Source of the DNA: Nepenthes gracilis
Lineage: Eukaryota > Streptophyta > Magnoliopsida > Caryophyllales > Nepenthaceae
Direction of reading: 5' to 3'
Assembly: GCA_033239525.1 (NCBI GenBank)
Contig: BSYO01000010.1
Span: 11,435,379-11,499,378 of the forward strand
DNA: 64,000 nucleotides
Part shown: positions 45,979 through 57,050 of the stretch, in pieces
How positions within the stretch are numbered: position 1 is the first letter of the stretch
How the letters are laid out: each line of letters begins with the position of its first letter
The notes under the pieces: generated by a model
Told to the model about the DNA's origin: nothing
The model's input: only the letters and a program-made list of their open reading frames with translations
Databases searched by the model: none
Position numbers and translations under genes: made by a program

Positions 45979-46915
45979 GAATCTATCATCTATAGATAAA
46001 AGTGGCATTCATCCCCGTTTATGGGGTTATATGTATAACAGTTCACTTATGGGTCTTGAATAGTAGTATATAATTTTTGGTTCTGTGAAAATAAATATAA
46101 CTCGGTCTTCACTTATCTGATTTTTTAGTCGGTAAGGTCCTATTGACTCTCGGTCTCCTAAGAATTTGTATAATTGAGCACGATTTCATGTCATAGAATT
46201 TAATAAGAACATGATAAGAAAATTTAAAAAGTAGATTATATGTTGTCATGGAAATTCATAGCACTTAATTGAATATGATATATTATTCCTTTTGATATGT
46301 TTTCACGAAGATTATATATTTAATTATATAAATTATATGTGTCACTAAATTTTTAACTCACTTCTTATTTCTATTTTCACTAACCCCATTCAAATAAAAG
46401 GTTCGGACACTTATAGGATGAATTGGACTAAAGGAACATCGGTTCGAAGAAATAGAAATAGAATTAGAATAAGAATTATGAAATATTTGACACTGTATTT
46501 GATTCTGGACAGTATTCTAATGTTATTGTTATTTAGAAAGTGGTTTGTATAAAAAATATTATGAGATTATGGATGTAGATTACTCTATTTATGATTTATA
46601 GTGTCATGGATATCGGTTAGACCAACGGCTTGTCAGTGGTGGTTTTCATATTAGTTTAAAATGGTTACTCTAATTTTGTTTGGATTAGATATAACTCTTT
46701 ACATATGATTCGATGTCACGATTTTGTCGATATCAGAGTTACATGATGATGTGGCATTTCTAGTCCTATACTTAAATTATATTATTTTATTTTAATCGGT
46801 CAAGGTATCAATATGAAATTCACGTCCATAGTTAATTAGATTGATAATTAAATAATGATTAATATTAATAATTATTAACGATGGGATTGAGATTTGGGAT
46901 GTGTGACATGTCAAT
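45979..46915. other. unassigned AT-rich DNA, possible plus-strand LTR end
   Basis: No coding signal. The end near 46890-46912 (GGGATTGAGATTTGGGATGTG TGACA) resembles the '...GGGTCGTGACA' terminus of chromovirus LTRs read on the plus strand. A solo or worn LTR is therefore possible. There is no partner in the window. Confidence 0.35.
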
Positions 46916-48949
46916 TTTGCTACTGGTCATTCTAAAAAACTTCTTATTCTACACTATCTAAAATGTTCAATTTAAGTTAAAGATAACTATTATTTTTTAT
47001 TTTTTTATGTATCCTTTTAAGTGTCATATACTCTTAAAACTTTTCACACTTAATTTTCTTTTTATGTTTTTAATAAACTGTCCTCTCTTCAATGTTAACT
47101 AATTTAATCTCACAAGTTGCTGTATAATACTCAAACATTTTTTGGGAGATGACTAGAGTAAAAAGGAGTAGTAGTTGTACCTTGATCAAAATTAAGTTAT
47201 GGTTTTGATATTTCAGAACCACTATCATTGTGTGAATGTTATACAACAAGTATTAGAGTATTGAAATAATTTTTTTATATTTATTCATTATCAAAATTAG
47301 AAAAATTATATTTCATGATTAATAATTAACTTATAAAATGATAATAATAATATATAAATTATAGATAAAATTAATAAAATTAAGATAAATATATCAATAA
47401 GTATCATGCTGATATTACTTTATAAAATAAGAGAATCAAAAGTATGGGGAGAATGTGTTGGGTGGGGGAGGGAAGTGGTTATATATAGAGTTTTTTAATA
47501 TTTAATTTTTTTATGTTTATTTTTTTAAAATAAATGCGGGGGCAGCAGTCATTTGATTGTTGCCCTCACTCTCTCTCCGCAAATGGTCACATGACCGTTA
47601 AGAAAAAAAAGTCACTTGGCCTTTTATATATAAAAAAATTTCAAAAGTAATGATTGGCATAGGCCAATCGTGTTATGGGCCGTGCTGCCCTACGAGCTAC
47701 TAACTCATAGTCTGACACAATACAAACTATTAAACTATACTATACACAGTTCAATACTATTTATCATAGGTTGTGGTGAAACGTACTACTCGGACACATG
47801 GGACAGCAATAGAGTAGCTCTAGGTGTCTTAGACCCTCCTACCAAGGATGGCTGTGCTAGCAAACCATCGACCTCCTCCACAAGCCTCAACATATCAAAG
47901 AAATCACAACTAGGAATTGTCTTGTCATTGCTCACCCCCAAATCATCACTACAAATCTTATCATTAGCCCTTGCATAAAACGTCTGTCACACTCTAGTAG
48001 CTTTCTGGAATCCTCCAAGTAGGTTTATAAATTTGAATGGGTTTAAATGTACAAATCCAGACAATGACCAAAACTTGAACATAAAGAGCAAATTGATGGT
48101 TCCATTTATACTCCACACGAATGTCTAGCAACAAGTCCTCACCTGAATTCGTGTCAGCCCTAGTTACTTAAGTAACAATTTCCGATGACGTAGCGTCCAT
48201 CTCAGTTTCACTACACATCTAAGCAGCACCGACTCTCTCTAACATTTTCATTTGACAATCTGCATGGATGGGCACGCTCCGCGTAGCTCAACCACCACCC
48301 CCCGGCTGAAAGAAAATCCAGAGAAACCCCAAAGAATAGGACAATCTTATGCCCCACTTATACAAGTTTATCCCTGGTTTTCATTCCTTCAAAAAGAGAG
48401 GCTTCCCAAATAAAAGCGAAGGTCCATTTCAAGCATTCTACACGTCCATTATCATTTTTGAAGGTTAAAAAGGTAAAATCCATTGTAGTTAACAAACACA
48501 CGGCTAAGACTGAATTAACCCTAAATTTTAGGGATTAATGCCTCCACGGAAGGGCATGTAATTTTCTTTTCGATAAATTTGTACTCCTCTACCCGCCAGC
48601 GCTTGGTACGGGGCACGTCACTCGGGGAACGAATGAAAAGCCTCTCATCCTTGGTACAAGGAGGAAAGAAAGAAGACTCTGAGCCTCGAAGCCCCGAATG
48701 AAAATAGGACCCAATTGACCTAAATGATTCTGTGCTCTCTCCTCAAAGCCACAGCTAACTTGGTGGCATGTCAGCCGTATAAACGTCTCTAATAAGAAAG
48801 CGAAAAATTTATTAAAATAATTTCCATTTGTAATCTTTTCTTTTTTTTTTTTTTGTTTTTTGTTCTAAAATTTTATTGTCACAAAGGGGACTCATGGATA
48901 AGCCTTCAAGTATGAATACGTTGCCAAGCCACCCAACAATGGCTAGTTT
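46916..48949. other. unassigned DNA before element B
   Basis: 46916-47640 is AT-rich with nothing recognised. 47650-48300 is more balanced and has one plus ORF (47670-47978, 102 codons, no motif). The minus strand there reads FYARANDKICSDDLGVSNDK and then LRLVEEVDGLLAQPSLVGGS, which looks protein-like but is not one I can name. A poly-T run lies at about 48840-48862. Confidence 0.35.
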
Positions 48950-49828
48950 TGAGTCTTGGGTCCCTAGTTGTCGTACGGATTAAGGAGCCTTCGAATTCCT
49001 CATCGTCCGAAGGGGATCACGAGCGAGTCGGGTCTTCGTCACTGTTAAACTGAAACTTGCACAACACAAACTAATAAACAAGAGGTCGAGGTCGGTGGGA
49101 TTTTTCCCACTAAAAACATTCCGACGCTCAAATCAGTAACCTCCCATAATAAATAGAAATGGGCATACGCTTAAAGGGGCGTGGAAATATGTTGAGTGTG
49201 CGGTGGGAGTGTATGAATGTAGGAGTGTGGGACTAGATGAGTGGTTGGTGGGAGGCCTGACTCTCGGGAATATACCGCAATAGGTAACTCACTTTGGTAG
49301 CCTGTGAAAGGTCAAAGGATTAGTGTTGTGCGTAAGTTTGAGAGCGGGAACTTAATGAGTGCTTGTCTCAATGCCCAGATTAACATTAAGGATTTGGGAT
49401 TGAATCCCTTCCCCTGTAGAAGGAGAGGAAATTTATAGGCTCCATGGTGTGAAGCTTTGGACGAGAGATTCCTTCTTGTGGGGATTCATCTGTCGTGGAT
49501 CGCTGAAGGTAGTCGGTAGTGTCAGTTGTTGCCTTGTGGCGGTAACAAGACCATCGTGCCTTACTGGCCACGCTTGGCCTCCTCCTTCCGTGAGGGTTGC
49601 TTGGTCAGCTATAAGGAGCGGTGCGAGCCACGGTTGGCAGAGTTGACCTTCCCTCATTGGATTGTCCCTACTGCCTCGCATCTATCGCCTGCAGCTGCAT
49701 TAATGAGCAACAGGAAGTATGATTGGCTGTGGACGCTGAGCTGCCACGAAGCCTGTTTTGAGTTCTGGATCGCTGCTACCTGGATTGGGTCTCACGATTC
49801 TTGGGCCTCACTAATATTCAACCCAACA
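48950..49828 (-). repeat. element B 3' LTR
   Basis: About 880 bp. On the minus strand it runs TGTTGGGTTG ... CCAAGACTCA. Collinear with 60607-61390: GGGTCCCTAGTTGTCGTA, ACTCCGACGCTCAA and TTTATAGGCTCCATG blocks are shared. The ORFs on both strands inside it (49386-49858) recur in shifted form in the other LTR and are not genes. Confidence 0.85.
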
Positions 49829-49847
49829 CTAGCCCCCATGCCTTGGG
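49829..49847 (-). promoter_or_regulatory. element B polypurine tract
   Basis: The minus strand reads AAGGCATGGGGGCTAG directly before the LTR start TGTTGGG. This is the expected primer site for plus-strand cDNA synthesis. Confidence 0.65.
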
Positions 49848-50116
49848 CCAACTTATAGTCGAGGCATGGCATGTCCACGAGGATCTAGCTGGCCACCACG
49901 CGTCCTTCCTCAGGGTGCGCTAGACTTTGTCTTCATTCGGTGTCGCGCCTTCCCTAGACGATCATGCAAACTTTTCAGACGCCGCATAGATTTGTTGCTT
50001 TGAATGGAGGGATTTGCACGCTAGAATTTGCGTAAGCATTGGAGACTTTCCTATTTAGTGATAGACGGCCATCGGGCGGCACGACTTGCTAAGTGCGGAC
50101 AGGGTGCTGGCTCGCC

Positions 50117-50124
50117 TATAAATA
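50117..50124 (+). promoter_or_regulatory. TATA box (TATAAATA) antisense to element B
   Basis: Lies in GCTCGCCTATAAATAGGGGA, upstream of a plus-strand ORF and 0.67 kb before an AATAAA. It is in the opposite direction to element B transcription. Confidence 0.55.
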
Positions 50125-50137
50125 GGGGAGTTCACTA

Positions 50138-50578
50138 ATGGAGAAATCCAGGCCTTGGCTGGTCCTCAGAGGAACGCTGCGAAGCCCTAGGCTCGTCCTG
50201 CTCTCGACGGGAATCCGTGAAGGAATCGGATGTATTTGTTGGAGATCCGAAACTTCTGCCGAAGACTGTCTTCATGCCCCAATGGTGGGCGCTTCCATAC
50301 TAACGAGGGTGGCTTGGCCACTCTACCATTGTTACACGCCTCTCTTGCGGCAGGCACAATCTCCAGTGTGCGGGAGGGTTCTTGCGGAGCTACCACGGGC
50401 GCTTTGTCCTTGGGATAGCACATCGTTGGCAACCTCGACCGCGCCTGGTACATCTTATGTGCCTTCTGGAGAGGAGGCAGGAGGTGGAGTTCCTGTAGGG
50501 GGAGCGCGGGCTAGCCGCATCCCCATCGGGACTATTGCTATGGATGCTGGTTTTGCTGCTATGGTTAACATTGGATGA
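50138..50578 (+). CDS. hypothetical antisense ORF in element B, 146 aa
   Basis: Open for 146 codons between a TATA box (50117) and a polyadenylation signal AATAAA (50793-50798). The protein is Gly/Ala/Pro/Arg-rich, with a basic start (MEKSRPWLVLRGTLR), several Cys and a C-terminal glycine-rich run (EEAGGGVPVGGARASR). No domain recognised. The ATG is only 14 bp past the TATA box, so a transcript starting about 30 bp downstream of it would miss this ATG; the true start may be later or the ORF may be non-coding. The minus strand is also open here, which lowers confidence. Confidence 0.3.
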   Translation: MEKSRPWLVLRGTLRSPRLVLLSTGIREGIGCICWRSETSAEDCLHAPMVGASILTRVAWPLYHCYTPLLRQAQSPVCGRVLAELPRALCPWDSTSLATSTAPGTSYVPSGEEAGGGVPVGGARASRIPIGTIAMDAGFAAMVNIG

Positions 50579-50792
50579 ACCTTCAGAGTCGGGTCAGCAC
50601 CGACGGCTCTAATGCTTAGGCGGATTGGGGTTCTGGTGACGGAGCCAGAGAGATCTGATGTAGATCTTGTTCTCTGATAAGGGTTCAAGCATCCTGGGGT
50701 GCTACTTCGGGTTTTATGCTCCATCTTGTATGTTTCTCTTTTTTGTACTTTCGTTGTTGCAAGCTCTGTATTTTGTAAAGAAAACTTTGATT

Positions 50793-50798
50793 AATAAA
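50793..50798 (+). terminator. polyadenylation signal AATAAA (plus strand)
   Basis: AATAAA in TTGATTAATAAAAGTAG, downstream of the 50138-50578 ORF and preceded by T-rich sequence, as in plant 3' ends. Confidence 0.4.
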
Positions 50799-52050
50799 AG
50801 TAGTATCCTTTCCTTTATTCTTCTGTCTTGTCGCATGCATCTTCCTCCCTTTGTTGCCTTGCAAGTCACACTTCATGGGTGATTGGATCCCCTCGTAGTC
50901 GCACGTGCCAATCCGTGTGCTCGAGCATTCCCAGTCAGCTACGGTCTGTTCCGCCGGTGTCGTCCCTCAAGTCCCAATGTAGATCATTGATGGGAGGACG
51001 CGGTGGAAAAAGATTGCTAACGTTTGTCGCCCTAGGAGATCAAGTGCAACTGGCAAACGTCACATCCATCGATTATCTGTTGCATTAATTGTGTGAGAAA
51101 TCTTGGGGCATCCGTCATAATGACTTGCTTTGAAAAGGCATGATGCTTCAGGGATCCGTCATGTGGGAGGAACCTCGTTAGCCCTCTCCCCGCACGCTTC
51201 TTCTTCGAGATGATGCCGTTTTACTAGGAGGTTTTCGGCTATTTAAACGCCTGAGTTCCCTCTAAGGCCTTCGCTTCCTTCAGTGGTTTCGAGAGCGTAA
51301 AACATGCGTTGTCTTTGCCCTTTTTCGATACTAATGGAAAGATCAACTTTCTCATCAGAATCTGGGTTATCCCCTGGTGGGCCCGTGAGGGACACATGCC
51401 TCAGAGATCCGCAACGATGCTGCTCCTAGCATTGCGGCGACAGGAGGTTGTTGCTCAGAGGCCTTTGTCATAGGACCGATGAGATTTTTGAGGGCACTAC
51501 CGGGCTTTAAGATGGAGGGGGCGTCTACTTCCTCGCGACGCTATAGGCCTAGGAGGGTGGATCCCACGCTCCACCGAGTCGCCAGGGCTATTGAAGACTT
51601 TGAAGCTAGGGTGTAGGTTGCAATCAGAGAGATTGAGCAGATGATGACTTGCGCCACACACTTTGAGAGGGTGTGGGCAGAGTCGGAAGCAAGAGTGTCG
51701 AGGCTTGTCGGTGCCAACATGTAGGCTCGAGACCACATTTCAGATCCTCAGGAGGAGTTCGAGCGATTTTGTGCATACTCCGGAGAGGAACGCGCACGGT
51801 TGGAGGCTGAGTTGAGGTCAAGGTTTAGGCCAAGAGGAACGGTGCCAATCCTGACGGTCAGATTCTGCATTTAATGTTGGCGTGACAATTGGGATTTGGC
51901 AGGTGGCTAAGGTGATAGCATCCTGTAATCGAGCGAGGGCCATGATTAGCTACTACTTGGAACTCACAACATTTTCGCTAAACAAATGCGTGGCCTGGCC
52001 ATCAAGGCAAAACACCAATTGAGTTTCCCACGCAATGGCAACCCATTGCC
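50799..52050. other. element B antisense-ORF leader region
   Basis: No domain recognised in 1.25 kb. A TATTTAAA (51240-51247) sits in a promoter-like setting (GGCTATTTAAACGCC), followed by a C/T-rich leader. 51500-51860 has readable but broken plus-strand coding with Arg/Glu-rich coil-like words (for example AIREIEQMMT), which may be an older copy of a coiled-coil ORF. Confidence 0.4.
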
Positions 52051-52058
52051 TATTTAAG
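52051..52058 (+). promoter_or_regulatory. TATA-like box before the antisense Transposase_28-type ORF
   Basis: TATTTAAG in TTGCCTATTTAAGCGG, 76 bp before the ATG at 52134 and followed by a C/T-rich leader. The spacing suits a plant core promoter. Confidence 0.5.
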
Positions 52059-52133
52059 CGGTGCTTTTAACGGATTCCATTCTTTGCACTTTCTTGCACT
52101 GAGAATCCTTGATATTTCCCTTGAGAGAAAAAG

Positions 52134-54152
52134 ATGGTGAAGAAGAGTTCTCCTTCCTCTTCCCGTGCCTCTCAAACAATTCGCCATGAGGTCAGCAATA
52201 CCGGGTCCATTCTGATGGTGACTGCCATCATCGCACTGATTGTGGACTATGGGATTCCGAGGGACATGGCTTACCGCGCTTCTGGCTTGGATGGTAGGGC
52301 CAATGGCCCTCCAGAAGGTTTCATCTCTGTCTATGAGCACCATCTGAAGGGAGGGCTCCGCTACCCCATGCCATGCAACTTGTACGCACTTGTTGAGGCA
52401 TTGGGTATTCCTGTTGCAAGGCTTCACCCTAATGTCGTTCACTACTTGGCCTCTTTGTGCGTCTTCACTCGTCTTCATTCTTGCATGTTCGATGCGAAGG
52501 CAGTAAAGTTAATCTTCCGCTTCATGGAATCAGAGGATTGGATTTTGATGTGTTCTCGGACTGGCTTTCACTTTCTGGGGACCAACTCCGAATTCAGTGA
52601 AGAACTGGAAGAATCATTTCTTCTTCTTGAAGGAACCCTAAGATTCAGAGCTCCCCCGAGAGTGGCGTCCAATCCTAAGGTTCTTCCACGAGGATGTGGT
52701 TGTCGAGGAGGTCAGTGGGTCGGCAAAGCTGGTTGCTGCCATCAGCTCGAAGACGAAGACGTTTTCAATCTAGGGCTATTATCTGACTTTTCATGCTTTT
52801 GCTGCCGCCAGGTGGGGTGCTGAGTCTGCTAGGCCATCGCTGGCCCCGAGAAGAGGAAGTCTAAGGCCATTGCACTCCAGGAGACATCGGGAGAAAATGT
52901 CGATGAGAGTTGCTCGCTGTTGGAGACGTCTTCGGATGAAGAGGTGGAAGCCCCGCAGAAGAGGCTGAGGGAGGCAGGAGGCACTTCCACCCAGAGGTCA
53001 TAGAGGCTGGCTGCGGGGCTAGCCGCACGCGCCATGAGTTCCATTCCAGGGCAGGCACTAGATATTGAGCCACTGGAGGAACCGGCTGAGCACTTGTCGA
53101 TCCTTACCATAGCACTGGCTGAGTATGGCGTTCCCACGGTGTAACTTCATTCTGGTGGAGAGTCCCCTATGGGTCCCTTCGTTGATTTGGAGATGCAGGA
53201 GGTGACTGCTGAGGGTGTGCCGACCGCGGAGATCGGTGCGTCAGATCCTAAGGAGTTTGAGGAGGTTGATACCTTGGAGCCGCGCCAGGTCTGGCATGGA
53301 CTCCAGAGGGTCCTAGATCACCTGCTAGGTCACTCTTGGGGGTGCGCATCTAAGAGAGTACTGCCACGGAAGAGGAAGTTGAAGCCAGATGGGTTGCCAG
53401 TCTACCTAGTGCCGACCTAACCCTGGAGACTGTTGTGGCAGGGATGGCTCAGGTGCCGGAGCCCCTGAGCATTCCCCCATCACTCGTGGCTCCAAACCTT
53501 CCCATCTCCGCGAAGGTCGCGGTTGAGCACATAGAGCCCCCGAGCTTGCATGTGTCAGGGGTGGAGCTTGTTGTCTAGATGTGTCCCTCGCTTAGGTATG
53601 ATCATCCTGAATCGAGCATTCCTCCGTTGATTGGAACATTGAAGATTTCTGATCTCTCGTTTTCCCTTGTAGGTCCCTGAGGAAGCCAACTCTCTTAACG
53701 CGGTGATCACTCAACTACGTAGATACTTTCACCGTGTCGGGGAAGAGTCCAAGCAGGAGACAGCCCAGCCTGCGGGAGTTGAGATTGCTATGCTTAGGGA
53801 GGAGAACGAGCAGTTGATGGAGGAGAGTAGGCAGCTAAGGGAGGAGAAGAGGTGGCTGACGCAGGAAGGTGCACATCTAAGGCGGGAGGTTGAACAGCTG
53901 AGGGGATTGGCCACCACTTTGGAGGATGACATCTCTCGCCTTTCCACATACCTGAGGCGGCGGCTCACTCCGGAGGAGGTGGGCTTCACACTTGACGCTA
54001 GATTTTGGGATGGCATCTGCCTGTGTCGCAAGATTGCCTCCCTCGCGCTTTCGGGTGTCTCTGAGGGCGCCCTTCATCCAGGGAACTCCGGGGTCTCTGA
54101 TAGCTCTTGCCTGAGAAACTTCTTTGAGGAGGCGGGCCCATCAGATTCATAG
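52134..54152 (+). pseudogene. element B antisense extra ORF: putative gypsy-type transposon (Transposase_28-like) plus coiled coil
   Basis: The first 229 codons are open from ATG 52134. A Ser-rich basic start leads to a domain with PEGFISVYEHHLKGGLRYPM, ALVEALGIPVARLHPN, YLASLCVFTRLHSC and LIFRFMESEDW. This is the pattern of the plant-specific 'putative gypsy type transposon' domain (PPxGF...F..GLR.P...LGI...QL.PN). After a frameshift come a basic/acidic stretch (GPEKRKSK, SSDEEVEAPQKRL), another open part (53169-53420), and finally 53703-54152. That last part has a strong coiled coil (LREENEQLMEESRQLREEKR...LRREVEQLRG) and an RRRLTPEEVG word. It ends at 54152. Function unknown. It runs against gag-pol, as described for Tat elements. 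At least two frameshifts and a few stops make this copy a pseudogene. Confidence 0.75.
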
Positions 54153-55109
54153 GGACAGCATTGCTTTTGTATTGTCCTTTTTTTGTGGTTTGACAACCCC
54201 TTGTATATGCATAATGAATGGAAGGCAGTTATCTTTCTCGCATTTGGTGCCTGTGGGTGTATGATATAATTTTTAAAATCGTAACTCTTATTTTAATGGC
54301 TAAGCTTGTAAGGCTATAGTCACCAAGGTACCGACCCGATGCCTTCTTGAGCTATACTTGTCTTTCATCAGAGAATGTCGCATCTCGCACGTTTAATGGG
54401 AAGCTTGGTCCGGTGAAATGGACGTCCTCGCAAGCCCGGTGGAGCCACACTAAGGGCTAGCTGGGTTTTCAGGCCATAGCAACCGGACTCCGGGTCTTAG
54501 GCCTTTTTCGCACACAATACCTGTATTAGGTGCTCGACCCTTCTCAAGGCGTCGTCGCTCTCGTGTGAACTGTCCTAGCCCATGACCATCATAGATTGAG
54601 GGTGCTCTCTTCTCCAGGGAAGGTTGCCCGCACGTTTTCAATTCTTATCCCCTAAGGTTTTGGTGACCGCGTGTTGGGGACTTCAAAAGCCCCCAGGCCT
54701 AATATTTTGACCGTATGGGTCGCTTGGTACGGAACCAAAGTTTGAAGAGCCACTTAGGGTCTTTTGACGTAGAGTCGAGATTGGGATATGGTCACTTTTG
54801 GGCCACTTGGCACAGAGCCGAGGTTTGCAGGGCCACTTAGGGCCTTTTGACACAGAATCGATATTTGGAGATAGCGGCTTTCGAGCCCCTTGACATGGAG
54901 CCAAGGCTTTGTTTTATGGACGGATGAAAATCCTCTCGATCTAGGGGCAGTCTAGGTCGTTTCACTTTTCGAAATGTCATGCATGCAAACACCTATATGA
55001 ATGAACACACAAGATTGTAGAATAATCAATTTTATTAAATGATAACACAATACATGTACAAGAAATTCTCATGGTGTACATGCATGCCTTACCTAGGCTG
55101 GGTGCTATC
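54153..55109. other. element B spacer between antisense ORF and integrase end
   Basis: Non-coding; contains the 84-bp tandem repeat (54718-54910). The two transcription units, integrase from the right and antisense ORF from the left, converge here. A possible plus-strand 3' end lies near 54200 (TTGTATATGCATAATGAATGG). Confidence 0.55.
54718..54910. repeat. 84-bp tandem repeat (2.3 copies)
   Basis: Units start at 54718 (GGTCGCTTGGTACGGA), 54801 (GGCCACTTGGCACAGA) and 54885 (GCCCCTTGACATGGAG), period 83-84. A half-unit echo (CCACTTAGGG-CTTTTGACG-AGA) suggests an ancestral 42-bp unit. Confidence 0.8.
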
Positions 55110-56110
55110 CTACTAATAATATTTCCTGAGGTTGGCGGCATTCTAGGTCCGTGAGACCAACTTGCCGTTCTGGGTGTGCAACTTGTACACTCCATTTTGG
55201 AGAATTGCTGAGATGAGGAACGGACCCTTCCAACCTGGGGAGAGTTTGTTCATGCTTGCGGCTCTTCCCACAGCCTTCACACTCCGTAGGACCAGGTCTC
55301 CAATTTCGAGTGGGCATACTTTCACTCGCTTGTTGTAGCACCATGCGATAAGTTGCTAGTAGGCTGCAATCCTCAAGCGGGCTGCATCACGAACTCCTGG
55401 GAGGAAGTCTAGGCATTCCTTGAGTCTTTGGGAGTTGTTGGCTAGATCAAAGCATTCGACCCGTAGGCAGGGAAGTCTCACTTTAACGGGAATGACCGCT
55501 TCAAATCCGTAGCAGAGGTTGAAGGGTGTCTCCCTCGTTGGTTCCTACGGGGTTGTTCGATATGACCAGAGCACGGAAGGCAACTCGTTGACTTTGGAGC
55601 CCCTTGAATCTTTCAATTTGGTCTTCAGCCCGTGCAGCAGCGTGTGGTTGGTGACTTCCAGCTACCTATTTGCCTGAGGGTACGTCACAGAGGTATGAAC
55701 CAGCCTGATGCGTAGGCGTGCATAGTACTTGGTGAATCATTTGCCGGTGAATTGAGTTCTATTGTCAGTTACTATGACCTCTAGAATCCCAAAACGGCAA
55801 ATGATGTTCTGGTGGAGGAACTCTGTGGCGTGCTGCTCGGTGATTCGCACTAGAGGAACTGCTTCTACCCACTTGGTGAAGTATTCAATGCCAACAATAA
55901 GTAACTTCCTTTACTCGGAGGCCAAGGGCATAGGTCCAAGGATATCGAGCTCCCATTGCACAAATGGCCTGGGGACTGAAGGCTGTGCAGCTCTGTGTGA
56001 GGCAAATGTACCATGGTTCCATGAACCTGGCAGCTTTCGTACTTCTTCACAAATTCTAAGGCATCCTGCTTTATCGTGGGATAGAAAAGTCCTTATCACA
56101 TGATCTTGAA
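55110..56110 (-). pseudogene. element B integrase (degenerate)
   Basis: Minus strand, several frames. The zinc region is worn (FVKKYESCQ, THELHSLQ). The core follows: PFVQWELDILGPMPLAS (first Asp, about 55945), VTDNRTQFTG (second Asp; Gly of TDNGTQF is Arg), and YPQANR-stop-LEVTNHTLLHGLKTKL (Glu kept). Then come LPSVLWSYRTTP, ETPFNLCYGFEAVIPV and the C-terminal KVCPLEIGDLVLR...WKGPFLISAILQNGVYKLH. All three DDE residues survive, but stops and frame changes remain. It ends near 55115 (NAANLRKYY). Confidence 0.85.
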
Positions 56111-57050
56111 TGCGAGGTTTTTCCCTTCAATGTACGAGCCGCATACGCTGAGATGGACTTCGATCAGCGCATACTTGGATCCTTCAAGAGTTAGGCATTT
56201 CAGGTAGAGAGTGTAATACCCCCGCCGGTATAGCCTACCATTGAGGATCATGTATCAGCCTGCTGTCTTCTTAATTTGCTTGGCCTCGTCGGCGTTTATA
56301 GGAAACATTCCATCTGTTAGATACCTACGGTATGGGGTCATCCAATTGTCGCCCTTGTTAACCTGTAGCACTTCTTGGCCCGGATCTTCCACACTTGGTG
56401 TGGCCAGGATTTCCCGCAGGCTCCAAGAGTATTGCTTCGGAGGTCCTGTGGCTGCATCTCTCGCCAACTGATCGGCTTTATAGTTTTCGGCTCAAGGGAT
56501 GTGTTCGATCTCAAAGCATTCAAATGCTTGGATCATGGCTTTTGCTCTCGTAAGGTACTTTGTGAGCTAAGAGTTTGATACCTCAAGAGCTTCTTGAATT
56601 TGATTGACCACTAGCTCTGAATCGCTGCGCATTACCAGCGACTTGGCGGAGAACCCCTTTGCCAGATGATGGCCCGCAAGAAGGGCTTCGTACTCTATCG
56701 CATTACTGGTGGCAGGGAACGCTAGCATAACAGAGTACTTGATCTCTATCCCATCTGGAGTTTTGAGCACAACTCTAGCTCTGCTACCTGTCTGAGTGGA
56801 TGATCCGTCGACATTCAGGATCCATGAGGGAACGTCTGGTACGTCCAAACTCTTCGGGTTGTGTGGGACGTCTAGAGCGCGGGTCACAGCCTTGGCCGAA
56901 ACTCCACGTTGACCTCTCTCAACTCTATATCCAACTTGACCAGCCACCTAGAGGTCTTCGACTTTTGGAGGATTGACTTCAGGGGTTGGTTCATCAAAAC
57001 AACGATTCGGTGAGCTTGGAAGTATGGCTTCAACTTTCGTGTTGAATAGA
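56111..57050 (-). pseudogene. element B RNase H and connector to integrase
   Basis: The longest open part, 56947-56567, encodes VPSWILNVDGSSTQTGSRAR, VVLKTPDGIEIKYSVMLAFP, NAIEYEALLAGHHLAKG and LVMRSDSELVVNQI. This is a plant gypsy RNase H with D (VDGSS), E (EYEAL) and D (SDSEL) present. The connector follows at 56467-56111: DNWMTPYRRYLTDGMFP, DEAKQIKKTAG and LYRRGYYTLYL, as in other Tat pol proteins. One frameshift sits near 56560. Confidence 0.85.

Noticed and set aside
49386..49858. Several ORFs on both strands, up to 110 codons
   Set aside because: They lie in the LTR of element B; counterparts in the other LTR (60965-61368) differ in frame and stops.
52829..54077. Minus-strand ORFs opposite the antisense ORF of element B
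   Set aside because: Serine-rich shadows; the plus-strand reading gives the coherent domain and coiled coil.
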